The notes under the pieces: model-generated
What the model was told of the DNA's origin: nothing
Seen by the model: only the letters and a program-made list of their open reading frames with translations
Databases searched by the model: none
Position numbers and translations under genes: made by a program
NCBI RefSeq assembly: GCF_051487185.1
Contig: NZ_JAHVDK010000001.1
Coordinates: 186,001-250,000, forward strand
DNA: 64,000 nucleotides
DNA from: Inquilinus limosus_F
Lineage (GTDB): Bacteria; Pseudomonadota; Alphaproteobacteria; DSM-16000; Inquilinaceae
Reading direction: 5' to 3'
Part shown: positions 17,524 to 26,456 of the stretch, in pieces
Numbering within the stretch: position 1 is the first letter of the stretch
How the letters are laid out: each line of letters starts with the position of its first letter

Positions 17524-18648
17524 TCAGCCGCTCTCCAGCTCGGCGTCGGCGCCGTGCGGGCCGCGCAGGGCGCCGCCGACGGTGTGGCGGTCGAAGGCGA
17601 CGCTCTTGATCACCGCATGCACCGGCCGGCCCGGCGCCAGGCCTAGCGCCTCGATCGAGCGCCGGGTCAGCCGGGCCAGCAGGCGGTCGCCGGCGCAGTC
17701 CAGGCCGATGTCGGCGGTCGGGCCGTCGTCGGGCGCGATCGCCGTCACCGTCGCCGGCAGCACGTTCAGTGCACTCAGATGGTCCGGCGGGCGGGTCGCC
17801 AGCATCACGTCGCGGGCGCGGATGCGGATGCGGACCTTGGCGCCGGCCGGCAGGTCGACCCGCGGTACGGTCAGGAGGCCGGCAGCGACGCGCAGCCGGG
17901 TCAGCTGATAGCGGTCGTCATGGTCCTCGACCGCGGCTTCCAGCACCGCGCCGGCCTCGGCCCGGGGGAACAGGTCGGCCCGGCCCATCACCTCCGCCAC
18001 CGGCCCGGCCGCCGCGACCCGGCCGTCGGCCAGCACCACCAGGGTGGTGGCCAAACGCGCCACCTCGCCGATGGCGTGGCTGACATAGACGATCGGGATC
18101 CGCGCCTCGTCGCGCAGCCGCTCGATATAGGGCAGGATCTCGGCTTTCCGCGCCTCGTCCAGCGAGGCCAGCGGCTCGTCCATCAAGAGGAGGCGGGGGC
18201 TGGCCAGGAGCGCCCGGCCGATCGCCACGCGCTGCTTTTCGCCGCCCGACAGCAGCGCCGGCCGGCGGTGCAGCAGGGGGGCGATGCCGAGCAGCTCGAC
18301 GACGCGGCCGAATTCGGCGCTGCGCTCGGCCTTCGGCGTGAACCAGCGGCCATACAGCAGGTTCTGCCGCACCGTCAGATGCGGGAACAGCCGCCCTTCC
18401 TGGAAGACATAGCCGATGCGGCGGCGATGCGCCGGCAGGACCGTGCCGCGGTCGGTGTCGACCAGGGTGCGGCCGTCGACCACCACCCGACCGTGCTGCG
18501 GCCGCACCAGCCCGGCGATGACGTTGACCACCGTGGTCTTGCCGGCGCCGGAGCGGCCGAACAGCGCCGTCAGCCGGCCCTCGCCGCGGAAGCCGACATC
18601 CAGAGCGAAGTCGCCCTGGCGGTGGCGGATCTCGATCTCGAGACTCAC
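17524..18648 (-). CDS. modC: Molybdate ABC transporter ATP-binding protein
   Basis: ATPase subunit of the molybdate importer, 374 residues. It has Walker A GRSGAGKTT, the signature LSGGEKQRVAIGRAL, Walker B LLLMDEPLASLD and the H-loop in VSHAIGE. The C-terminal part (about 290-360) is a TOBE/Mop domain that binds oxyanion. It overlaps modB by 4 bases, so translation is coupled. It is the last gene of modA-modB-modC on the minus strand. Confidence 0.95.
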   Translation of the reverse strand: MSLEIEIRHRQGDFALDVGFRGEGRLTALFGRSGAGKTTVVNVIAGLVRPQHGRVVVDGRTLVDTDRGTVLPAHRRRIGYVFQEGRLFPHLTVRQNLLYGRWFTPKAERSAEFGRVVELLGIAPLLHRRPALLSGGEKQRVAIGRALLASPRLLLMDEPLASLDEARKAEILPYIERLRDEARIPIVYVSHAIGEVARLATTLVVLADGRVAAAGPVAEVMGRADLFPRAEAGAVLEAAVEDHDDRYQLTRLRVAAGLLTVPRVDLPAGAKVRIRIRARDVMLATRPPDHLSALNVLPATVTAIAPDDGPTADIGLDCAGDRLLARLTRRSIEALGLAPGRPVHAVIKSVAFDRHTVGGALRGPHGADAELESG

Positions 18649-19337
18649 GTGGCGTGCACCCGGACGCCGGCGCGCCGGGCCATCATCTCGGAGGCGAGGA
18701 GGGCGGCCATGGAGATCGCGACCGAGACCAGGGTCAGCCGCAGCGCGCCGAGATCGCCGCCCGGTACCTGGGTGAAGGTGTAGATCGCCGAGGGCAGGGT
18801 CTGGGTCTCGCCCGGGATGTTGGAGACGAAGGTGATGGTGGCGCCGAACTCGCCCATCGCCTTGGCGAAGGACATGATGGCGCCGGCGATCACCCCGGGC
18901 AGGATCAGCGGCAGGGTGACCGTCAGGAACACCCAGACGGGAGAGGCACCCAGCGTGCCGGCCGCGTCCTCGAGGCGGCGGTCCACCGCCTCGATCGACA
19001 GGCGGATGGCGCGCACCATCAGCGGGAAACCCATCACCCCGGCGGCCAGCGCGGCGCCGGTCCAGCGGAAGGAGAAGACGATGCCGATCTCGGCCAGCAG
19101 CGAGCCGATCGGCCCCCTTCGCCCGAACAGCAGCAGCAGGATGTAACCGGTGACGACCGGCGGCAGCACCAGCGGCAGATGGACCACGCCGTTCAGCACC
19201 GACCGGCCCCAGAACCGGCCGCGCGCCAGGGTCAGCGCCACCAGCACGCCGAGCGGCAGGCTGACCGCCATGGCCCAGAGCGAGACCTTCAGGCTCAAGA
19301 GGATCGCGGTCAGCTCGTCGGGGGTGAAGTCGAACAC
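18645..19337 (-). CDS. modB: Molybdate ABC transporter permease
   Basis: Inner-membrane permease of the molybdate importer, 230 residues with about five to six helices. The EAA-type loop is seen as EDAAGTLGASPVWVFLTVTLPLILPG, which docks on ModC. The order modA (4 bases upstream), modB, modC is the standard one. The start ATG follows closely on the modA stop. Confidence 0.95.
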   Translation of the reverse strand: MFDFTPDELTAILLSLKVSLWAMAVSLPLGVLVALTLARGRFWGRSVLNGVVHLPLVLPPVVTGYILLLLFGRRGPIGSLLAEIGIVFSFRWTGAALAAGVMGFPLMVRAIRLSIEAVDRRLEDAAGTLGASPVWVFLTVTLPLILPGVIAGAIMSFAKAMGEFGATITFVSNIPGETQTLPSAIYTFTQVPGGDLGALRLTLVSVAISMAALLASEMMARRAGVRVHAT

Positions 19338-19341
19338 GGGG

Positions 19342-20133
19342 CTACTGCGCCAGCACGGTGAAGCCCTGCTTCTCGAACAGCGGCCTGGCGGCGGGCGACT
19401 TCAGATAGTCGACGAAGGCCTGCGCCTCGGGCCTGGAGCTGTCGGCCAGCACCGCGACCGGGTACAGGATCGGCGGGTGGCTGTCGGCCGGGAAGGTGCC
19501 GATGATCTTCACCCCAGGATCCGCCGCCGCATCGGTCTGATAGACGATGCCGAGCGGGGCCTCGCCGCGCGACACCAGCGCCAGAGTGGCGCGGACGTTC
19601 TCGGCCTGGGCCACCTTGCCCTCGACCGAGGACCAGACGCCGAGCGTCTGCAGCGCCGCCTGGCCGTATTTGCCAGCCGGCACCGCCTTCACGTCGGCCA
19701 TGGCCAGGCGGCCGTCGCCCAGTGCCTCGGCCAGCTCGAAATTCGGGCCGATGGCCAGCTGCACCGCCGAGTCCTTCGGCGCCACCAGCACCAGACGGTT
19801 GCCCAGCAGGGTCGTCCGAGTCTCCGGCCGGATCAGCTTGCGGTCGGCCAGATGGTTCATCCAGTCGAGATCGGCCGAGATGAAAATATCGGCCGGCGCG
19901 CCGGATTCGATCTGCTTCGCCAGCGCCGAGCTTGCGGCGTAGGAGATGGTGGCCTTGTGCTTGGCGTCGGCCTGCCACTGGGCGTTCACGGCGTCCAACG
20001 CGTCCTTCAGGCTGGCAGCGGCGAAGACGGTGACGTCCTGCGCCTTGGCCGCGACGGGCGCACCGAAGGTCGTGACCGCCCCCAGCGCCCCGGCCAAAAG
20101 CACGCCCAGCCAGCCGCGTCGTGTGATCCGCAT
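19342..20133 (-). CDS. modA: Molybdate ABC transporter periplasmic binding protein
   Basis: Periplasmic molybdate/tungstate-binding protein, 263 residues, with a signal peptide at about residues 1-32 (RRGWLGVLLAGALGAVTTFGAPVAAKAQ). The ModA signatures VFAAASLKDALDAV and SYAASSALAKQIESGAPADIFISAD line the oxyanion pocket. It is the first gene of the mod operon. A CGTTATAT half-site resembling a ModE box lies about 70 bases upstream, but it is too short to call. Confidence 0.95.
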   Translation of the reverse strand: MRITRRGWLGVLLAGALGAVTTFGAPVAAKAQDVTVFAAASLKDALDAVNAQWQADAKHKATISYAASSALAKQIESGAPADIFISADLDWMNHLADRKLIRPETRTTLLGNRLVLVAPKDSAVQLAIGPNFELAEALGDGRLAMADVKAVPAGKYGQAALQTLGVWSSVEGKVAQAENVRATLALVSRGEAPLGIVYQTDAAADPGVKIIGTFPADSHPPILYPVAVLADSSRPEAQAFVDYLKSPAARPLFEKQGFTVLAQ

Positions 20134-20246
20134 CGTCCTGGTCCCCCTTCCCAGTTGCCGGCCGGGCGTGCCGGCCTGTCCGGCGCGATCTTACCGCGCC
20201 GTTATATCCGGGCAAACATTTCGCCAAATGACGCGGGACGGGACGA

Positions 20247-21032
20247 TCAGGACCGCCGCTTCAGCCCCTGCTCGGCCAGCACCGACCAGATCCCTTCGGC
20301 GCTGTCGGCGAAGTGGAACAGCTGCAGGTCGCGGGCATCGATCATCCCGTGCTCGACCAGCGCGTCGAAGCCGATCACGGCGCGCCAATAGGCCTCGTCG
20401 AACAGCACGATCGGCAAGGCCGAAGAGGACTTGCCGGTCTGGCGCAGGGTCAGCAGTTCGAACAGCTCGTCGAAGGTGCCGAAGCCGCCGGGGAACACGA
20501 CCAGCGCATTGGCCCGCATCGCCAGATGCATCTTGCGCATGGCGAAGTAGTGGAAGCGGAAGGTCAGCGCCGGGGTGGAGTAGGGGTTCGGCTCCTGCTC
20601 GTGCGGCAGGGTGATGTTGAAGCCGATGGTGGGCGCGCCGGCCTCCGCCGCGCCGCGGTTGGCCGCTTCCATGATGCCGGGGCCGCCGCCGGTGGCGATG
20701 ACGTTGTCGCGCAGCCCGCCCTTGTCGCTCACGGCGCCGCCGCGCTCCGACGCGATACGGCCGAACTCGCGAGCCTGGGCGTACCATTCGGCGTGGCGGC
20801 CGGGCCCGTCCTCGCGGACGCGGGCGCTGCCGAAGACGACGATGGTGGAGCGCACGCCCCAGGCGCGCAGCGACTCCTCGGCCTTGGCGTATTCCAGCAT
20901 CAGTCGCACGCCGCGCATGGAATCGCCGAGCAGGAAATCCTGGTCGAGCTCGGGCAGGCGGAACGACGGCGACGCCATCTGCGCCGCGTTCGGACGATCG
21001 GGGGGCGGACGGTCGGGGGCAGGCTTGCTCAT
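20247..21032 (-). CDS. LOG-family / TIGR00730 Rossmann protein
   Basis: 261-residue protein of the lysine-decarboxylase-like (LOG) family. Several members are cytokinin riboside 5'-monophosphate phosphoribohydrolases or general nucleotide phosphoribohydrolases. The catalytic motifs GGGPGIMEAANRGA and PGGFGTFDE are intact. The enzyme has about 60 extra N-terminal residues compared with the shortest LOG proteins, as in the larger bacterial subgroup. The ATG at 21032 follows an AGGGG site; the frame upstream of it is not family-like. It is a single gene, not part of the mod operon. Confidence 0.88.
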   Translation of the reverse strand: MSKPAPDRPPPDRPNAAQMASPSFRLPELDQDFLLGDSMRGVRLMLEYAKAEESLRAWGVRSTIVVFGSARVREDGPGRHAEWYAQAREFGRIASERGGAVSDKGGLRDNVIATGGGPGIMEAANRGAAEAGAPTIGFNITLPHEQEPNPYSTPALTFRFHYFAMRKMHLAMRANALVVFPGGFGTFDELFELLTLRQTGKSSSALPIVLFDEAYWRAVIGFDALVEHGMIDARDLQLFHFADSAEGIWSVLAEQGLKRRS

Positions 21033-21118
21033 CGCCCCTGTTAAGCAGATCGCAGCACCGCCGGGAAGAGGGCCCTCCGCCACACCCGGCGCCGCGCGAG
21101 GCCGCCCGAGCCGCCGCG

Positions 21119-22084
21119 TCAGGCCCAGTAGCGCCGGTTCAGGCTGATCCGGCGCTTCAGCGGGCGCGGAATCCGGGTTTCGCGGCGGCCGCAGTGATAG
21201 GCGGCCAGCTTGATCGCGCTGCGCAGCAGGGCGGACGGGATCGCCAAGGGCTGGTGCCGGGCCAGGTGCCGCAGCTCGGACTGCATGAAGCGCCGGCCTT
21301 CGCCTTCGGCCCTGCCGAAGCGCTCCAGCAGCCAGGGCGCGCGGGCATGCATCACGCCGACATCGAAATAGCGCCGGAACTCCTCGCCCAGGCTGTAGCC
21401 GTGCGAATGGCGCACCCGAGCTTCGGCGACATAGGCCTTGGCCCAGCCCGACAGCAGCATCCGGCCGGTCACCGCGGCGTCCTCGCCGAAGATGGTGCCG
21501 GACGGGAAGCCGCCGACCATCTCCAGCGCCCGCCGGCGATAGGCGGCGAAGGAGTTGGAGCAGAAGGTCGCCTTGATCCCGGCGCTCACCGCATCCTGCG
21601 GGCGCAGCACGGCGCTCTCCGGCGGGTAGTTGAACAGTCGGGCATGCGCCTCGATCGCCCCGGCGCCGTGATGCGGCAGCTGTCGGCCATAGGCGACGCC
21701 GACCTGGGGATCGGCGAAGGCGGCGACGATGCGGGCGATGGTCTCGCCATCGGCCGGCACCGCATCCTGGGTCAGGAAGACGACCACCTCGATCCGCGGC
21801 GACAGCCGATTGACCGCCCGCTGGCGGGTGCCGCCATGGTCGAATTGCGACCGCGGGATGACCATCACCTCGGCGCCCGCCGCCCGGAAGCGCTCCGCCG
21901 TGTCGTCGGTCGAGCTCGAATCGATGACGAGCAGGGCCCGCGGCTGGAAGGACTGGACCTGCAGCGCCGGCAGCAGGACGTCGAGATGCTTCGCCGCGTT
22001 CAGGGTCGGGATGACCAGGGCGACGCGATCCTCGGATATCGTCGGCTCGACCCCGAGCACACTATCCGTGTCGAAGGGCGTCAT
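21119..22084 (-). CDS. Glycosyltransferase family 2, rhamnosyltransferase-like
   Basis: 321-residue GT-A fold transferase. The nucleotide-sugar motif VALVIPTLNAAKHLDVLLPAL and the SSSTDDT acidic site are followed by SQFDHGGTRQRAVN. That F.HGGTR pattern is typical of dTDP-rhamnosyltransferases, which agrees with the rfb genes at 36.7-39.2 kb. A basic C-terminus may sit on the membrane. It marks the left end of the polysaccharide locus. A palindromic box with similarity to those upstream of the thioesterase lies just ahead of its ATG. Confidence 0.85.
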   Translation of the reverse strand: MTPFDTDSVLGVEPTISEDRVALVIPTLNAAKHLDVLLPALQVQSFQPRALLVIDSSSTDDTAERFRAAGAEVMVIPRSQFDHGGTRQRAVNRLSPRIEVVVFLTQDAVPADGETIARIVAAFADPQVGVAYGRQLPHHGAGAIEAHARLFNYPPESAVLRPQDAVSAGIKATFCSNSFAAYRRRALEMVGGFPSGTIFGEDAAVTGRMLLSGWAKAYVAEARVRHSHGYSLGEEFRRYFDVGVMHARAPWLLERFGRAEGEGRRFMQSELRHLARHQPLAIPSALLRSAIKLAAYHCGRRETRIPRPLKRRISLNRRYWA

Positions 22085-22570
22085 GCTCGTCTCCGCGGAT
22101 GGTGCAATGCAACATTGTTACGGCAATTTTCCATCGCGGGCCAGTAGTACTCATTCCTAGAGCAGGTTCGAAGGCATCCGCGACGGTCTCTCCCGGGAAC
22201 TGAACGCCAGGAGAGGCTGAGGGATCGGCCGCCTTGAGAGCCGTAGGAGACGATCTTGGCAGTGTCGGGGCGTTTCCGTGATCGGGCCGTGGCGGTGACG
22301 CCTGATGTCGCCGCATCGCCCCTGGCGGCCGGGCACAAGGCCGCGGCCCCGATCGGCGGCGGCCGCGTGTCGCCGCTGCAGGTCGAACTTGTCATGCCGT
22401 GCGCGTCCCCCTTCGGTGCGGTACCGGCCGCGGGCAACGAACAAACACGCGACGCGCAACAATGATCCAGCGAAGCGACGCGCCGAGCCAAGGCGCCGGC
22501 TTGGCGCGGGCTGCGAAGATGGGGCCTGTGACCGGATCAGGCGCTTTCGATGCTCAGCCGCGGCAGCGGG
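22085..22570. other. 486-base intergenic region in the polysaccharide locus
   Basis: No convincing gene on either strand: short open frames here lack family features and ribosome sites. Near its left edge it holds a TTGCATTGCA box. The rest is unexplained. Confidence 0.5.
22092..22111. promoter_or_regulatory. TTGCATTGCA box upstream of the rhamnosyltransferase-like gene
   Basis: Read on the minus strand the sequence contains AATGTTGCATTGCA-C-CAT. It is identical over 14 bases to the box at 10737-10750 and continues to match after one mismatch. It lies 8-27 bases before the glycosyltransferase ATG. A shared regulator, possibly PhaR-like, is inferred. Confidence 0.4.
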
Positions 22571-23569
22571 TCAGCGGATCGCCCCCGCCGATCGAAGGGC
22601 GCTCTTCGCCGCTTTCGCCGCCGTAAAGGCCGGATAGCAGAAGGTCAGCAGGAACAGCCTCATGCTGGCCATGGCATAGCGGCGGACGGTTGCCGGGAAG
22701 AGGCGCAGGGCCGGATCATTCAGGGTCAGGCCGCTGGTGCGGATCGCAATCATCGCGTTGATCAGCACCCGGATGACGAGGCGGCGCAGGCTGCCATAGG
22801 TCTCCGGCTTGAGTCCCGGGGTCTGGAGCATCGTCTCCAGCGTCTTCGCGGCGCAGAAATAGCCGTAGATGTGCCGCTCCGACTTCCGACGGGTCATGAT
22901 CGAATTGGCGCGGACCCGTCTCAGGAAGTACTCCCTGTCGCACACATAGGCGCGGCCGCATTTCACGAACAGCCGCGGCGTGTGCTCCTCATCCTCGTGG
23001 AAGATCGGCAGGAATTCGAGGTCGTTCCGGCGCGACACGGCGAGCCGATGGATGTACAGCCAGGAGGTCGGGAGATAGTTCTTCCGGCCCACCTGGAAGT
23101 TCAGCAGGTCCTCGCCGGTCGGGAACAGCCCCTCGGTGCGCTGCCGGTAATCGATGAGCGTGTGGTTGCCGCCCTGATTCTCCTCGTCCAGGAACGAACG
23201 CCCGGAGAAGCAGAACAGGTCGAGATCCGGATGGGCTTCCAGCGTCGCGCGAAAATCGGCGAACAGACCGTCCGCGAGGATGTCGTCCGAATCGAAATAG
23301 TAGATGAAATCGCCGGTCGCCGCCGCCGTCCCGACGTTCCGCGCCGTGCCGAGCCCCTGGTTCTGCGTGTGGATGATGCGGATGTTGTCGAACCGGCCGT
23401 AGAGCTCCTCCACGATCTGCCCGGTGCGGTCGGTCGAGCCATCGTCGACGATGATGATCTCATCGGCCGGCGAGGACTGGTTGACGACGGAATCGATCGC
23501 CGCCTGCACGTATCTCTCGACATTGTAGGCCGGGATGACCACGGACAGTCGGGGCGGCTGGTTCGGCAT
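22571..23569 (-). CDS. Glycosyltransferase family 2
   Basis: 332-residue GT-A transferase. It begins PRLSVVIPAYNVERYVQAAIDS, has IIVDDGSTDRTG and the DxD-type site YYFDSDD. The C-terminal third is rich in hydrophobic and basic residues and may contact the membrane. I set the ATG at 23569, since the frame upstream adds nothing family-like. It probably adds one sugar to the repeat unit of the surface polysaccharide; donor and acceptor cannot be read from sequence. Confidence 0.87.
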   Translation of the reverse strand: MPNQPPRLSVVIPAYNVERYVQAAIDSVVNQSSPADEIIIVDDGSTDRTGQIVEELYGRFDNIRIIHTQNQGLGTARNVGTAAATGDFIYYFDSDDILADGLFADFRATLEAHPDLDLFCFSGRSFLDEENQGGNHTLIDYRQRTEGLFPTGEDLLNFQVGRKNYLPTSWLYIHRLAVSRRNDLEFLPIFHEDEEHTPRLFVKCGRAYVCDREYFLRRVRANSIMTRRKSERHIYGYFCAAKTLETMLQTPGLKPETYGSLRRLVIRVLINAMIAIRTSGLTLNDPALRLFPATVRRYAMASMRLFLLTFCYPAFTAAKAAKSALRSAGAIR

Positions 23570-23696
23570 CAGGCATCCCGGAAGTGGGCCGTGCATGCGG
23601 GACGGCCTGTATAGTGAGGGGCCAAGGAGATGGCAATGTGATGGCCGAAGCGAGCCGTCGTCCGGGGATCGCCCGGAGCGAGGCCGGTGGGTCGCG

Positions 23697-24425
23697 TCAG
23701 CTCACGCGCCGCAGCAGGACGTTCTCGCCATCCTCGAACCGGAAGTCGGATCGGCGCGCCATGAACTCGTCGGTTGCCGTCCTGCAGCCGGAATAGTCGT
23801 GATAGTCGTCGATCAGGACCACGCCGCCGGGGCTGATCCGATCGGCCACCGCCGTCAGGCAGTACAGCACCGGGTCGTACCAGTCGCAGTCGATGTGGGC
23901 GAGGCTGATCGCCCCGAGCGGCGCCGCGGGGACGGTGTCCTCGAACAGCCCTTTGTGCAGGGCGAGCGTCCTGCCGTTCACCTCGAGCCCGTGGCGGGCC
24001 AGCGACCGGCAGACATCGCCATAGAGGTCCTGGCGATAGCCGTAATACTCGTCGCCGCCGATGCCCCTCGACTGGCCCGCGGCGATCGTCTCGTACCGCT
24101 GCTTGGCGCGGTCGTCGTCCTTCTCCGAGGTGGGGGGCGGGATCATCCCGAACACATCGAAGCCGTGGAAGTTGCGCCCGCCGGCGCCGGCGGCCTTGGC
24201 CAGGATGATGGTGCTGCCGCCCAGGGCGATGCCGAATTCGACGATGTCGCCCGGAATGTTCCGGTTGCGGATGTGCCGCAACGCCTTCTCCAGACGATGC
24301 AGCCTGACCGGAGACAGATAGGTCAGCTTCTCCCGCACCACGGCCTTGGTCGTCTGGCTGAGCGACCGTCGCAGCACCGCCAGGTGTGCGCGCCGGATGA
24401 AGCGGTGGGCGGCCGAGATGGGCAT
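23697..24425 (-). CDS. TylF/MycF-like O-methyltransferase
   Basis: 242-residue SAM-dependent methyltransferase of the macrocin-O-methyltransferase (TylF) family, which methylates sugar hydroxyls. Marks are GDIVEFGIALGGSTIILAK (SAM site), AHIDCDWYDPVLYCL and GGVVLIDDYHDYSGC with the catalytic and metal-binding Asp pair. It probably methylates a sugar of the polysaccharide. Start ATG at 24425 is chosen for its GGAG ribosome site; an in-frame TTG at 24485 is the alternative. Confidence 0.88.
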   Translation of the reverse strand: MPISAAHRFIRRAHLAVLRRSLSQTTKAVVREKLTYLSPVRLHRLEKALRHIRNRNIPGDIVEFGIALGGSTIILAKAAGAGGRNFHGFDVFGMIPPPTSEKDDDRAKQRYETIAAGQSRGIGGDEYYGYRQDLYGDVCRSLARHGLEVNGRTLALHKGLFEDTVPAAPLGAISLAHIDCDWYDPVLYCLTAVADRISPGGVVLIDDYHDYSGCRTATDEFMARRSDFRFEDGENVLLRRVS

Positions 24426-24878
24426 GGAAGCTCCGAAGCGGTCGTTGCCGAAGGAGACGATGCGATAGATCCAGATCGCGGGCAAGTGTCGCCGAGGCGT
24501 GTCCAGTCCTGGCCGTCACCTCCGCTCGATCCCCGCCAAGTGCCTGGAAACAGGATGAGCGACGATCGAGTGTGTCGAGTCTGAGGATTTGCTGCAGCTG
24601 CCGGTCTGAGGCTTTGCTGCAGGTACCAACTGGAGGGCGGATCTCGCCGGCGAGGTCTGGCGAAATATTGCGGGATCAGGTTCGCCCTTCGGCGGAGCGA
24701 CCAGACATCGTTCCGCCACGATGTGCGGATGACATGAGGCTTGCGCCGTGCGCTCGCAGAGCCCTGATCGCAGCTTGTCGACACACCGTTCCCCTGCTAG
24801 GGGAGGCGGCGGCCGGGTGGATATATCGGCGGCGCTCGGGTGCCTTTGGAACCGGCATGAATTGCCAAGTTGGGGCGA
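24426..24878. other. 453-base divergent intergenic region
   Basis: It separates the methyltransferase from the flippase and probably contains promoters for both. It holds a tandem direct repeat (24579-24622) and a small CCCCT-GCT-AGGGG hairpin at 24791-24803. No supported gene was found. Confidence 0.5.
24579..24622. repeat. Tandem direct repeat, 19-base core, 25-base period
   Basis: GTCTGAGGATTTGCTGCAG and GTCTGAGGCTTTGCTGCAG (24579-24597, 24604-24622) differ at one base. They could be two binding sites for a regulator of the divergent polysaccharide genes. Confidence 0.6.
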
Positions 24879-26366
24879 ATGGCTGCGCAAGGGTTGAGTG
24901 GCAAGCTGGCGAGGGGCGCAGCATGGGTTGCCGCAACGCGGGCCTTGATCAACCTCATCGGGTTCGGCAACACGCTGCTTCTGGCGCGCCTGCTCACGCC
25001 GGCGGATTTCGGCGTTGTGGCGATCGCCAGCACGGTCTCCTTCGTGGTGAGCTCGTTGACCGAGCTGTCCCTCTCCCAATCGCTGATCCAGCATCGCAAT
25101 CCTGAGGAAGAGCACTTTCACAGCGCCTGGACGCTGAACCTGGCTCGATCGGCCGTCCTTGCTGCCCTGGTCATCGCGCTGGCCCATCCGATCGCCTGGA
25201 TCTATTCCGATCCCCGGCTTGGCCCGATCATGCTCGTGATCGGGGCCGGTGCGCTGCTGCCCGGCCTGACCAATCCAAAGCTGGTGACGTTTCAGAGAAA
25301 CCTCGTCTTCTGGCAGGACTTCGTCCTGAACGTCTCTCAGCGAGCGGCCGGGCTGGCCTTCGCCGTCGTCGTGGCGCTGGTGTTCCGCAACTATTGGGCC
25401 ATCGTCGCTGGAATCATCGCGACGCAGGTCTCGGCGGTCCTGCTGTCCTTTCTGTTCGTGCCGTATCGTCCGAAGCTGCGACTCCGGCGGGCGCGAGAAC
25501 TGCTGTCCTTCTCGGTCTGGCTGTCGCTCGGCCAGGCGGTCAATACGATCAACTGGCGCACCGATCATCTGGCGATCGGCTACGTCCTCGGCGGCACCGC
25601 GCTCGGACACTACACCGTCGGCGACAATCTGGCGGTTCTTCCGACGCGCGAGGCGACGGCGCCGCTGGCGCAGACCCTGTTTCCCGGCTTCTCGCGCATC
25701 AACGACGATCCGGTGCGTCTGCGGAACGCCTATCAGCGCGCGCAGACCCTGCTCTGCGCGGTGGCGCTGCCGGTCGGCTTCACCTTCGCGCTGGTCGCGA
25801 AGCCTCTGGTGCTGCTGGCCATGGGGGCCAAGTGGCTTCCGGCGGTGATGATCATCCAGTTCCTGTCCGGGATCTTCGCCATCCAGACGCTTGCGTCCTC
25901 GCTTCAGCCTCTGGCGATGGCGCTGGGGGCGACGCGCAGCCTCTTCATCCGGGACCTGATCAATCTCGGAATTCGCATCCCGATCCTCATCGCCGGGATG
26001 GTGCTCTATGGCATTCCCGGGGTCATCATTGCCCGCTGCATCAGCGGCATGGCGAGCACGCTGGTCAACATGGCGATGGTGCGGCGGCTCCTGGCCTTGC
26101 CCATCCGTGCGCAACTTGCGGCCAATGCCCGCGCGCTGGTCAGCACGATGGTGATGGTGGCGCTCGTGGGCGCCTGGGACAGATGGATCGGAGACGGCAC
26201 CGACCCCCTGTTCCTGGCCGGCAAGATTGCGATCATGTCGATTTCTGCAGCTTCGATTTATGTGGCGTCCACGGCCTTCCTCTGGAGGATCGCCGGCCGG
26301 CCGTCCGGTCCGGAGAGCGAAGTCGCGTCGCTCGTCGCGAGCGCCCTGAGGCGCGGGTCGGCATGA
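24879..26366 (+). CDS. Polysaccharide flippase, Wzx/MATE-type
   Basis: 495-residue integral membrane protein with about 12-14 helices. Its start, SGKLARGAAWVAATRALINLIGFGNTLLLARLLTPADFGVVA, is typical of the polysaccharide-export branch of the MOP flippase superfamily. It should move the lipid-linked repeat unit across the inner membrane for assembly by the polymerase at 32.8 kb. ATG at 24879 is chosen over the TTG 9 bases earlier. The 90-base gap to the next glycosyltransferase suggests one transcript. Confidence 0.9.
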   Translation: MAAQGLSGKLARGAAWVAATRALINLIGFGNTLLLARLLTPADFGVVAIASTVSFVVSSLTELSLSQSLIQHRNPEEEHFHSAWTLNLARSAVLAALVIALAHPIAWIYSDPRLGPIMLVIGAGALLPGLTNPKLVTFQRNLVFWQDFVLNVSQRAAGLAFAVVVALVFRNYWAIVAGIIATQVSAVLLSFLFVPYRPKLRLRRARELLSFSVWLSLGQAVNTINWRTDHLAIGYVLGGTALGHYTVGDNLAVLPTREATAPLAQTLFPGFSRINDDPVRLRNAYQRAQTLLCAVALPVGFTFALVAKPLVLLAMGAKWLPAVMIIQFLSGIFAIQTLASSLQPLAMALGATRSLFIRDLINLGIRIPILIAGMVLYGIPGVIIARCISGMASTLVNMAMVRRLLALPIRAQLAANARALVSTMVMVALVGAWDRWIGDGTDPLFLAGKIAIMSISAASIYVASTAFLWRIAGRPSGPESEVASLVASALRRGSA

Positions 26367-26456
26367 AGGATCGCCGCAACGTCTCAGAGGTCTCCCGGCG
26401 GGATCGCGATCGGCCCAGGCCTCTTACGGCTGCACGGTGTTGAAGGGGACACGTTG

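Noticed and set aside
20200..20207. Possible ModE box upstream of modA
   Set aside because: Only one half (CGTTATAT) is present; the second half expected in a ModE operator is not seen, so I do not list it.
22157..22491. Short minus-strand ORFs in the 22.1-22.6 kb gap
   Set aside because: No ribosome site, no conserved pattern, composition of shadow frames.
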